Assembly (NCBI GenBank): GCA_030544215.1
Contig: JARZZO010000014.1
Span: 21,211,734 to 21,275,733 of the forward strand
From: Zantedeschia hybrid cultivar
Lineage: Eukaryota; Streptophyta; Magnoliopsida; Alismatales; Araceae
Direction of reading: 5' to 3'
Length of the DNA: 64,000 nucleotides
Made by a program: the position numbers and the translations under genes. Below the pieces are notes generated by a model that did no database searches, had not been told where the DNA came from, and saw only the letters and a program-made list of their open reading frames with translations. This document shows, one piece after another, positions 46,201-57,400 of this stretch. How positions within the stretch are numbered: position 1 is the first letter of the stretch; the number at the start of each line of letters is the position of its first letter.

Positions 46201-48580
46201 CCTGAATCGGGACCCGCCGATCCCGATCCGAATCGGGATCGGATCGACCGGAATCGGCATGGATTGGCCAAAATCGGCCGAATCGGAACCTGCCGATCCC
46301 GATCCGAATCGGCCGATCCAGATCGGGATCGGCCGATTCTGCATTTCATGATATCAAGCGTCTGTTAGAGCAAAGTGAATAAAAAGGGGGCAAAAGTAGA
46401 TTTGTGGGCTGACCAAGAAATAGCACAACAGAACATAACAGCCTATCACCCCACCCCACCCAACAAAAGGAAAAAAAAAAACTCCACATCAAAGATGAAA
46501 GTTTAAAAAACTACAAAACATAGCCAACAAAAACATGAAGGATATCTGATGTTATTGAGCCCACCCACAAAAACAACTGAATTTCACCAGGAAGCTACCT
46601 TAAAATAACTCTGATCTTCACCTGCACTAAATATGCTTACACCACATGGACCTTTGTGTATATTCTCTTCACCTATATCCTATGCTTCAAGGAGATCATC
46701 ATTTGAAGCTTTGTACTCAAATTGAACGAAAATGAGTCTGAGTCTGCCTCTCTCAATATCTTCATATCTTATGCTGAAAAGATAATCCAGAACCCCAATC
46801 TCCGACTCTTTTTTCTTCTAGAGGAAGGGGCGAAATGTTGGGGTGTACACCCCAAATATTTACCATGAAGGGAGGTAGTACAACCGGAAATCAAAAGAGA
46901 GATTCTTCCTCCAATAGAACTCGGCACACAGATTACATTGCCCTCATCTGTTCATATACATAATTTGATTTCAGATGTTCTAATGTGCTTTGCTGCTGAT
47001 CTGCACTGGGAGATCCGGGAAGCTACCAAAATGGGGAGCTCACAGCAGCAGGGTGGTTGGTTCACTAGTTTCCAGAAGAAATTTGCACCAGTTGCATAAA
47101 AAAGCCAGCAACACGATAAATCACCTCCAAGTTCTAAGAAGAGAAAGGACGCCAACCCTAATGGCCTTCCAAAATCACCTAGTCACTCTTCTCATCTACT
47201 TTTGATCCGCATTAGATCAGATTATTGTTGAACAAAATCTTTTCTTTTTTCTTTCTTTTTTGAGAAGCGGATGGTACCACAGAGCTATATAAAAGAGAAA
47301 ACATACTGACCGGAATCTAAGTCATTGAATGAAAATACTGTCAGATTGTGTAAGGTTGCACTGTTCATATTATCATGAAGGTGCACGAATATATGGAAGG
47401 CAAACACTAAAACTTACTAAAAGAGTTTTAAGGGAAGACACATCAGACCAACAATAAATACTTCTATTTCATCAACAGAGAGAAAATATAAGCAATAAAA
47501 CAAGCATTAGCTATATTTCATCATCTCGGGACACGTCACGTCATTCCAAGGGAGTTCATTATCTTAGACCACTGAATTTCATTGAAACAATTTTTGACAG
47601 TTTATTCTCTTAAAATCTCATGTGTATAATATTTTTAACGAAAACAACTGGTAATCCAGGGCAACATGCCCCCGCCTAAAACGCAATCGAAAGAGGAGCA
47701 GTTCACATATCACTGTCATAATGCATTCTAATAGTTCAGCCAAGCTATGTCCCACCTACAAACCATAATGACAAAACATAGATGAAGAGATTGCAAGCAG
47801 AAAGCCAAACTTTACGAGATACCAAAACCAAATTAAAAAGGTTTTTCCTTCTTCATAAAATACCCACGCATATATATTTCTAACCAAAACAACAACCAAC
47901 CCAGAATAGCAAATACCAGCCCTAAATGCCTAACGGCATTTATAGAACAGCAACTCATACATCGGCATAACCTAAATGCTGTCAGGAAAGATAAATGACA
48001 GATCAGAAAACCGCCAATTTAAGCTCAAACAGTTGCAAAAACCACGACATCCATAGATCTATTCAATTTCACAAAGATCGAATGAAGAAAAAATAAGAAG
48101 AAGAAGAAGAGGGCGTAGCGTCAGGAAGAGGAATTACCGCACTCCAGCATCCCCAACGATTCCGATCGCCATCCCCGCGGAAAGCCCCGCGAGGCCGCAG
48201 GCGAGACCAGACGAGAGGTGGGCATACCCATCGAAGAGGTAATAGGACTTGGCCTTGGGGTTTATCCCCGTGCTTATGATCACCGCAATGATCAAGCCAT
48301 AGATCCCGAGCACTCCCGCCATGACGACGGGCACGATGGACTTCATCACCAGCTCCGGCCGCATCACGCCCATCGACGCCACCCCGACCCCGCTCTTCGC
48401 TGTCCCGTACGCCGCCCCCATGCCTGCAGAAGCAAAAACGAATCAAACCCTAGAACCGACCCCTCCGGCATCAATCCGACCATTAGTTTGGGGAAAAGTC
48501 TTACATGAGAAGACGAGGGCGGCCGCGGCGCCGAGGAAGCCGAAGAAAGGAGCGGTCTCATCGCCGCTGAAGGTGGACAT
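43226..48580 (-). CDS. VHA-c: V-type proton ATPase 16-kDa proteolipid subunit c (three exons)
   Basis: Coding exons on the minus strand are 48580-48505 (ATG at 48580), 48423-48138 and 43358-43226 (TGA at 43228-43226). The introns have GT...AG ends: 48504-48424 with GTAAGA...CTGCAG, and 48137-43359 with GTAATT...TTGCAG. Spliced length is 495 nt, giving 164 residues, the normal plant length. The protein has four hydrophobic helices (about 12-34, 55-77, 92-116 and 129-153). Glu141 in helix 4 ([11 protein letters not shown]) is the proton-carrying carboxylate. Subunit c forms the rotor ring of the V0 sector that pumps protons into vacuole and trans-Golgi compartments. The first exon lies in a GC-rich patch (48360-48900). 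The second intron is long (4.8 kb) and holds at least three transposable elements, but no break in coding sequence is seen. Confidence 0.97.
43554..44290. mobile_element. hAT-like non-autonomous element in the V-ATPase intron
   Basis: 737 bp. Ends cagtggcagacgcagg and (reversed) cactggcggatccagc agree at about 11 of 16 bases. Flanked by actggatc (43546-43553) and aatggatc (44291-44298), an 8-bp duplication with one difference. No transposase. Confidence 0.55.
46006..46118 (+). mobile_element. Au-like SINE, 5' part
   Basis: Reads gggcctggagcaacggttaag, then gtctcgggttcgaacc, then gcaagggtaaggctgcgtac. This is the characteristic order of the plant Au SINE family. Pol III boxes: A-like tggagcaacgg (46012-46022) and B box GGTTCGAACC (46056-46065). 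The 3' portion is missing or diverged. Confidence 0.8.
46176..46350 (+). mobile_element. Miniature hAT-like element with GATCGG body, copy 1
   Basis: 175 bp beginning caaggaattc and ending gcatttcatg, flanked by perfect 8-bp duplications atatcaag (46168-46175 and 46351-46358). The body is made almost wholly of gatcgg, ccgatc and cgaatcgg words. Related to 60027-60228 in reverse orientation. Lies in intron 2 of the V-ATPase gene. Confidence 0.8.
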
Positions 48581-50085
48581 TCTTCCCTCGGGGAGGATCC
48601 GAGATCTGTGAAAACCCTAATTTCTTCTCCACGGGCTTCGGGAGTTCCCCCCCTTTTCCTCTTCTTCCCCTGGGGTTCCAGAAAGCGAGGAGGAAGAATG
48701 GGAGGTGCGCGGGGCTGCAAGGTAGATGACGACGGTGGAGAGGAGACGTCGTCGTCTTGTGGCCGTGGAGGACGCTGCGTGCGGGCCAGAACAAAGGCCC
48801 TTCGTAATGGCCCGTTACATTCGCCTAAATTACGGGATCTACCTGCTCGCAGCTGGAGCCTGGCGAGCGGGCGATGAGCGCGGCAGGCGGGACGGGGCTT
48901 TCCCTTTCTTTGATGGAGATGAGGAGGCGCGAGGAACCCGTGTGCGCCAGTTTTTGGCAGCTGGCAGGATGCGATCTTATTGTCCGCTCGGTGGCTTCTT
49001 CGGAGGTGCGAATGAACCTGACGATCGGAGAGTGTTTGATAATTTCAAATTACAAGGCCAGCTCAAAATTTTTATCGTTTTGAGTGGCGAAGATATTATT
49101 ATATCAAATATATTTACATTTACATCTTTTTCGATGTAAAGTTATTCTAACAAAGAAATTATTAAATTTGCTGTCAAAAAAAGGATGCACTTAATTCAGA
49201 TGGAAAATGCTTTCTAAGGAAACCAATTTACATAGAAAATGAAACATAATTAACTGTTTGGAACTTTTGAAAATATTTACATGAAAAGAGTCTTCTTTGT
49301 TTGTTTTTCCGTAAGTCATTTTCCTGATAAGAATGCCATATATTTGTTGATATTTTTACATTTTAACCACTAAAAACGTAGTATATTTACAAATAACCCT
49401 CCTAATCCAACTATTTATAAATAAGTCATCCATTCCGTCATGAATTAGTGAAAGACTCCTAAATATTACAAATAAGATTCTGAGAGATTTACAAATAAGC
49501 CTCTAAAAGGGGTTTATTTGTAAGAAAGATGTGCCTGTTGACGCTTATTTGTAAATAATTAGATTAGGAGGACTTATTTATAATATCAAAAATTTATAGG
49601 CATTAAAAAATAAAAATTCATTTGTTGTTTGCTTGTAAAAGAATTTTAAATTATCATATTAGTAACATAATATGACATAATCAAAGGAATTTTTTTAAAA
49701 AATTCCAAGTTAAGAGAACACCCCAACTTGACATCTAATTGAACCGTTCAAATAAAAAATATCATGTCTTTACATGATTGAAATTAGAACGGCAGCGTCA
49801 AAGTTTTTTTTCTCCTTATTTATTGAGCTAAGAGAACATCTTAGGGTGCGTTTGGCTCTACTTAAAAGATATTCGAAGGGAAAAGATCTTTTAAGAGAAT
49901 TAATTGACAAGAAAAATAAAAATATGATCTATCATTTGATACCTTTGAAAATATTTTTAAAAAAAAATTATTTATTTATTTTTATGTAAATTTTTTGTTA
50001 AAAATAATTATTGATTTATTTTAGAAAAAAAATAACATTACAAAATTTTTATAGAGTCCCTGCCTTGCCTTATCCTTTCCTCTAA
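48581..50085. other. V-ATPase upstream region and intergenic DNA
   Basis: GC-rich to about 48900 (5' untranslated region and promoter area, no clear TATA box found), then AT-rich. It includes sequences resembling ends of the 39883-40906 element (gggtgcgtttggct near 49845). No gene supported. Confidence 0.5.
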
Positions 50086-51184
50086 GGGTGCCTTTGGTTG
50101 CTCGAAGGTGAGGCCCGAAGTAGGTGAATTACCTGTAAGTCACTTACTTTATCCCACCTTTGACACTTTGATTATTTGAAAGTCGTAAAACAGGTGGAAC
50201 TCACTTAACAAAAATGAGCTCAAAATAGGCCGAGGTTACTTCAGGAGAAAAAGCTCGGAAGACACCTCCGAGCTGAGCTCCACCACCTCACATGGATATT
50301 TCCCAACACCACCTGAATATTTACCCAACGCCTGATCTTTCCCAACGGATACGTTACTGTTTCCATCTCCCCACCACAAGGGGACAAAAAAAAAAAAAAA
50401 AAACTTACCTACTACTATCTGGTCCCTGTCGCTCCAGATGGTAACTTGAATAAGAGACTACTTTATTATCATTAAATTGTTGGAAGATTAGTCTAAATCC
50501 AAAGTTGAATCCACCATGTCACAACCGTGCAGTTTATCCCAAATAGAAGTTTATCTTTTAAAGTCTCTTGATAGAAAAGTTTGTCATCTACTTATAATTA
50601 TCTAAAGTTTGTCTTATTTAGAATTTGTGTCTATCTACAAATCTTATAAGACTTACTGCTGTATGGTCTAATGATGGCTATCGAATAAAATTTATATTAT
50701 CTCTACTTCTGCTCATACTCCTCACGTCAAAGTTCTTCTCGCATGTGGTGCATAGCAACCTGTTCCGTCCAACAGCTGCTGCGTGGGAGTTGCCTATGTA
50801 TAGAACTGCCTCCAACGGCACCTTCCTCTAATCGGTGCTGCTACTGTGTGCTGACAGGGTCTTCAACACAACTGGTAGATCCTTGCTTTCTAACAAAATA
50901 AGGAAAGAGAGCTAATCACACTATTTATACCAAGCATTGATATTAATGACATTAGGCCTCAAATTCTAGGGTGGTGACATAATCTCACAGCCGAAGGTGA
51001 GTTACTAAAGTCACTTATAAATAATCAAACAATAAGAAGTGAGTTTACAAAAGTCACCTATAAATAACCGAACAATAAAACTGACAAAGTGAGTTAGAAA
51101 CAACCAAACTATCGTAATTTGAACTCACTTATGGAGAACTCGCCTCCAAGAAAGTGAGTTACTTACGTCTAACCAAAGGCACCC
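50086..51184. mobile_element. PIF/Harbinger-like element, 1.1 kb, non-coding
   Basis: Terminal inverted repeats share a perfect 14-bp end (GGGTGCCTTTGGTT) with related sequence inside. Flanked by TAA at 50083-50085 and 51185-51187, the target type expected for PIF/Harbinger. Subterminal 'gtgagtta' words are repeated near both ends. No transposase frame. Confidence 0.8.
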
Positions 51185-51187
51185 TAA

Positions 51188-52708
51188 GAGTAATGTGGGT
51201 TGTGAAGACTTAAGAGGCGGAGATGGAAGCGGGAGGAGGAAGGAGAGGAGACGCCTTTTCTTGAAAGCGGCATCCGTTCCTTTCATACGTATGCCTAGAT
51301 CCCAATTTAGAGATAGTCAACGAAGTTATTTTTCGATTGACCACGCTTTTACAGGTTACCAAACAACTAGCTAAATTAGCTTTTTTTCCGAAAGCCTACT
51401 CCGTAGCCACATTTGACATCCTATCATACAAGTTCTAAAACAGTCTCCCTCACTTGCTAGGTGAATGGACATATGCAACCTTCTGCATGTTAAGCAGAGA
51501 GAATTATTTCTTTAATTCGAACCCGTGACTTTTAGATCACAAATGAAATAACCCAACTATTACTCTAAGCCCAAAGGTCCATCCTTCTATTGAACCCGCT
51601 GCACAAACCTAGTATGTCCTCTCGTGAAATGCCAGGTTATCATCTCCCCTTACAATTCTTTTTTATTAGGACTGCAAATTAGGCGCGATTAGCCTCAGTT
51701 AGAGACAAGATTAATTTAATCTATGTGAACAGATTTTCAACTTTGATCTGACCCAATCTAATCCCAACCCTTATCTATCTTAATCGAACTCATTGAAGAA
51801 TGTCTCATCTTAATCCTTGTAACCCAATCTTCGTCGGATTTAATCAAGTTGATACAAGTTTAACCTAGTCAAGTTACAACATCATTTAGAGCCAGATCGG
51901 GAGATAGAGTCCAAAGTGTATTGACATGTCTCCTCCATTTTACAGACACAGAGGGCCGTCTAGCGGATAGAGTTTCGTTTCATTCCACAGGCAAATAGAA
52001 GCTTGATGTAAGGAGAGAGAGAGAGAGAGAGTTGGTAACCTATTTTAATGCCACTGACTAAAAGGCTCAACCCAACTTAACCTATTTTTCCTCGAGTTAG
52101 TAACCTATCAAATCCAACGCGCGACGTAACTTGACTCTCCAATTGACTCATTTGGGTTTGTTTGACCTGTTCAACATTGCAGCCTTATCTTTCAATATAT
52201 TTAGGGGGATTAATTTGATGCTTCAATTTAACGACTTGTTAAATGCGTCGCTTGCGTAACAAGATTGTTAATAAGAATCATTTCATTATTTTATGGCTCA
52301 AAATGAGCATGACAACATGTAGTAAACATATAATATATGGTATTATTTCTTTAATACCCAACTCATCCATCTAAAATGGCTTGAGGTAAGCTAATGGACC
52401 ACTACTCGAATACATAATGCCCCGTACTTAAATTTTTGTTCAGAATTGTTCATCAAACTAAACGCGTGAAGCGAAGCTGTATCCAAGGAGCTGCTCAGCC
52501 AATCACAGTAAGTTCACTTGCATCCCCACTCTTAAAATTAAGAACTAGAAAGATAATTTCACGTGGCGATGCCGATGATCCAACGAATCAAGATTCCTAG
52601 AAAGAAAATTCACTTGGCGAGCGACTAAATAAGATTCCGTCAACCACAATAAAGGAAAGGGGTCCATTAAGAAAATGGTGGTATCAATAAACAATTCAAA
52701 GAGAGAAA
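51188..52708. other. Intergenic region, no supported gene
   Basis: AT-rich with a GA microsatellite at 52013-52031. Nothing else recognised. Confidence 0.5.
52013..52031 (+). repeat. (GA)n microsatellite
   Basis: Nine and a half uninterrupted GA units. Confidence 0.9.
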
Positions 52709-52994
52709 GGCCGTGTTTCGCCGCAGCTTCCATTTGGAAGCACTTTTGTATTTTCATTTAGTTAGTTTTTGTGAAAACCATTGAATCTTGAAAGCCATTT
52801 ATTGGGTATTTTCCTTGTGTTTTGACTTGCAACCAAAAGCTACAAGAGGGAAGCTTCCAAGATTGACGAAAAAGTGAAGTTATTACGAGAGAGTTGATAT
52901 TTGTAAGAAACCAAAATTAGTTAAAACATCTCTTCATCAACTCATTCTATGTGAGACAAGTAACTTTCAAGTAGAAGTTTTACCAAACATGTCC
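52709..52994 (-). mobile_element. Tourist-like MITE, copy 2
   Basis: 286 bp, reverse complement of the family at 38887-39180 over its whole length with moderate divergence. Ends ggccgtgtttcgc and (reversed) ggacatgtttggt. Flanked by AAA on both sides (52706-52708, 52995-52997). Confidence 0.75.
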
Positions 52995-54448
52995 AAAGTT
53001 TCCTTCTAGGGGGCCACCAAGGGACAACGGATCGTGGATTTCATCCAGAGCATACAGCAAAGCCAATCCTCTGATCAAACACCTGGATCAACATGGCATC
53101 CGCCGCACCTCGATAGCCTGATCAGTGTCCATCCAAGGGATAAAAAGCCCTGATTTATCTCCATTTGTGAGCGACTAAGCAGCAATAATTGGAGATTCGA
53201 ACAAGTTCATCGGCTACGGCTGAACTGATCGGTGTCAAAACTGCATGTGACTCGTGTTGTAGAGGGTTGAAGATGATAAACTTAGCTTTGATCTTCCAAT
53301 CAAACGTTCATCAACGACATGGAATGCAACCCACAGCATCATAAGCATCTAACAAAAAGCTAGGAATAGATACACGGAGTGCCAATCTTCTGGGAGCTGG
53401 TTCAGTGACAAAACATCTCCGAGAACAGGGATGTCAGACCGTGCGGATTTTCGTGGAAACCGTGTCCATTTGATGCGGCGTAAAATCTACGACACGGACA
53501 GATCTTTCAAAAAAGATGATCATAATATGGATGCCAAAATTCAGATCTGATATATTTTAATCATCTGAAGCTTTCAGATCACCAGACAATTCATGTGGTC
53601 AACTTCCCTGAAAAACCTGCGTATCTATCAGATTTTACACTCTACCAAACACAGTTAATTCAGTGACCAAGCTGCATCACCATCTGCAAAGCCGGCACAC
53701 AGGCCAAACCCCAGGAACCCTCCTTTTCCCTTGAGGATCATCCTTCTTCCTCTTCTTCTCCCTCTTCCGTCTTCTACCCTTCTTCCTCTTTCCCTCCTCT
53801 CTTATTCATCCTCCCTCTCTCCCATCTCTACAAGGAGCTGCAGCAGCCACCGTCTATAGACCTGCCAAGATAGGAGAGAGGTGGTTGGGGTGTGGGGTCA
53901 CTGGTTGAAAGCGAGGTGCACCAAGGGAAAGAAAGCTGGTTGCAGCACATGAGAGTGCATATGTCAATGACCTGGGGTCCTCTGATACATCGGTTATATG
54001 GGGAATTCATTCCTAATCCCCTGTGTGCACCGCACTTGGCCAATAGGAGAGGGGGTCACTGCCTGAAAATCTGTCTCAACGGTTTGCCAGGTTTCCTATA
54101 ACTAAGGAGCTATGGCACCCTATTGGCTGGACACGATGCACCCAGTCCAAAGGAGACCTGGAAACCCCAGATGATGATCTGTTTCTGTAGCTTATCGACC
54201 TTCACAACATCTCAGAGGAGGTGATCCTTGTAACCGTGCTTGCTTAAGAAAGTAAAGACAAACATCAATCACACATGAAGAACAAAGGCCAACACTGTTC
54301 AAAGAAGACAGAAATTGGCAAAACCATGAAGCTTTCTCCCTCGTCATATGCATATGAATCAATGCCAAATATAATACCACCGCTAGTGGAACCCTATTCA
54401 AAAATACTATAACCTAAACACACACAAAAATGTGAGAAGAGGACTTGT
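52995..54448. other. Spacer and probable TIC110 3' region
   Basis: No coding exon recognised. A pyrimidine-rich block lies at 53717-53830. The last 100-300 bases before 54449 should include the TIC110 3' untranslated region; no clean AATAAA was identified. Confidence 0.45.
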
Positions 54449-57400
54449 TCAAAATACAAACTCTTCGTCTTCGTTACTAAGGGGTAGCTCCCCCCGCTCT
54501 GCTGTGTCCCGGAGGGCACTGGCTGTCGTGTCGCTGATGCCGAGCAGATACTGCAAACGTGAGAGCTTTTCCGGCTTTGGAATGCTCTTTAGATATAGAC
54601 AATATAGGTCAGCAAGCTCTTCTGGGGAAGACCACGACAAGGGCTCAGCTGGGACAGCCTTGTCACAGGCCAGCATGTCATTCAGAGAGGAAACCTGCAA
54701 AAGGAAGCATATTACTAACTTTGCCTGAAACAAACCAAGGAGCATATAATTTGCCATAAATTTAAATCGAAGATATTTAGTATTTTATTGATGCGAGACA
54801 AGTTTTGACACCTGAGGCATAGCCAGGATCTTTTTTTTTCCTTACTGGAGTAAGGACCAATTATAAAATGGCAAATATACTGCCGACTTCCACCAAAGTT
54901 TAAGATATAAAGCCAAGAAATGGTTGGAATTGTTTGAAAACTTCTTTTAAGATGCAGAAATATCCTTAATTCCCAAGGTTTAAACTTTCGTTTCTAACAA
55001 AAAAAATCTAAGACCTGAGAATACCACCCCCCACATTATGCCACTCTTGACAGTTGACACTGCAATTTACCTGCTGCTGTTGATTCATTGTACATGATAT
55101 CTTGAAACACAATGATGTATCAGCTTAGATACTAAGCTACATTCTGAATGCAGGACTGGACAGCCATATCTAAATAATTATGGTGACATATCTGTATGAT
55201 GACCATCCGCATATGAAGGACCAACAAGCATTTCTGACTTTAATGCAGTACAGAACCAAGCTTCTCACATGTTTCTAATTTACATTTCAAACAGCTTCTA
55301 AACATCCATTTTCCTAAGGATTTTCAAGGGGTTCTTCTTCTTCGTGGTTTTTTTTTATTTCTTTTTCTTTCTTCTTCTTCTTTTCTTTTTTTTTTCTTTT
55401 TTTTTTTTTTTTTTGGGGGGGGGGGGGGGGGGTTGACAAGAGAGGCATGGTTCCAAAGCAATAGCAGTATTTGTTTTATACTAGAAGGCAACTGCTGTCC
55501 CTATGAGAATGAACTAAAGATACGAAAACGTCAGGGTAAATTCGTTTAAACAACTAATCAGTCCCCTTCATCTTATATGTTTAATTAAGTTGGCTCTGTT
55601 TCTGATTTCATCATATTATTTTTGAACCATATGTCAATGAATTTCTGGTAAAATCTCATCTGAGATGCCAAAGTTAGCTAGCTGCAAGCCTATGTGATAG
55701 AAACATTTGGCAAATTAGAAACATGAATAACCAGTTAAAAAGGGGCTTCTTAGTGCAAGCAACAAAACGATTTGTCAAACTCATCTCAATCTCCTGTGGA
55801 TCCATTGATTCCATTCCTCCATTCATACTAAAAACGAAAACACCTAAATAGTGAGGCGTATGTATTATCAAGGCTGAAAAACATACCGCTCCATCCCGAT
55901 TCCTCTGCCGCAACAATGCCACAGCTTGTAGTAGTGAATTGGATATCCCTTTGCTGGCAAGCTCATGAACAACCTCTTTTGCTTTCTTAGCATCTATGTT
56001 TAAATCTCTAGGGATTTTTTCATTAACCTCCTCTTCATCAAACTCCCCAGTACCACATGAAAAAATTTCATCCACTGTCTTTCTAAAGAGACTTTCACGC
56101 AAGCGTTCTGAGATCATGCTACCTAAATCTACACTCACTTCCTTAAGTTCGCGAACCTGCTGCATACCAAATCTTCCTTGATTAATAGCTGCTTCAATTG
56201 TTCCTGCCATCTTTGTCGTGGTTATATTCTTAATGAATTTCTGTACATATTCTGCTGGCAGGCCGACTTTCTTTTGTACATCAATGATGTGATTAATCCT
56301 GGCTTTTGTCAGCTGTCCGTCAGCTAGGATCACCTCAGCCTCTTTCATGAATGCTTGCTCAGCCACGCTCCTGTGTACTTCTGCAATCTCTTTATCAGTC
56401 AACCCAAGTATCCCTCCAAGTTTATTTAGACGAAGATACTCTGAATCACCCCTATTTGTGGTGATTCGTAGCCCAGATGGAACTATAACATTTGGTGAAG
56501 GACAAAATAATAAGTAAGTTCTGTAGAGGTCTATTCTGTCCCTCTCTGGCAGCACATTCTTCAGATTAATTTCTGTCTGATCAGCTACCGTTGCTTCAAG
56601 TTCTCTGATAAGCCTCTTCTTTTTTCGACTCTGTAGGGACTCAAACTCATCCTCTTCCTCTGCCTGTTTAGGTTCTTCAATGGGCTCTGATGATGTCTCG
56701 ACAGTCTCCCCCTTGATATCAACAACTAATGGAGTGGCAACAAAACTGTTGAACGCTATCATTTTCTTCAGTTCATGGACAGCATCCTTATGTTTATCAG
56801 TTTCTCTGGAACGCTGTACATAGTTCAAGAACTCCTTTCTCAGCTGGAATATAAGATAGATATAGGCCATGATGAAAAGGAGGATGTTGTACAGGACAAA
56901 ACACAATGTCAGTTACAGGGGGAAAAAAAATCTACAGTATGAACAAGAAAGAGAATTCAAAAACAACTCTGCTGATCTCGCAAAAGCCAAACAACCACTG
57001 TTAGGGTAATAACATACAACTTTGCTGGCTATAGCCATGGCAGCTTCTTTTGTTAGTCGCAGGCCTTGAGAGGCCTTCCTTATGGACGGCCTAACATCAG
57101 TCTCATATCTTCCAATACGTGAGGCAAGCGCATCTTTCAAAACCTGGAAACCATAATCCGGAGAAAACATCAAGAAAAGTAAAAAGAAACAACTTTAGGA
57201 ACTTTCATTGCTGAGAATGAAAAAAATATGGAAGAATAGTAAAAAGCCAGAATTGTGTGCCAAACTTGGATAAGGTACAGCACTTTCAAGAGAAACAAAA
57301 AACTTGGATAAGCTACAGAACTTCGAATATGTGGTGTCTGAATTGGGCATTCAAACAAACAGTTTCCAGATCAGAATGCTACACGCAATTTAGCTGAATA

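Noticed and set aside
48726..49139. 137-codon + strand frame upstream of the V-ATPase gene
   Set aside because: It starts in the GC-rich promoter/5' untranslated patch and ends in AT-rich DNA. No family similarity.
56913..57173. Using the full 86-codon open frame as a TIC110 exon
   Set aside because: Only 57143-57018 matches the family and is bounded by good splice sites; the rest is intron read-through.
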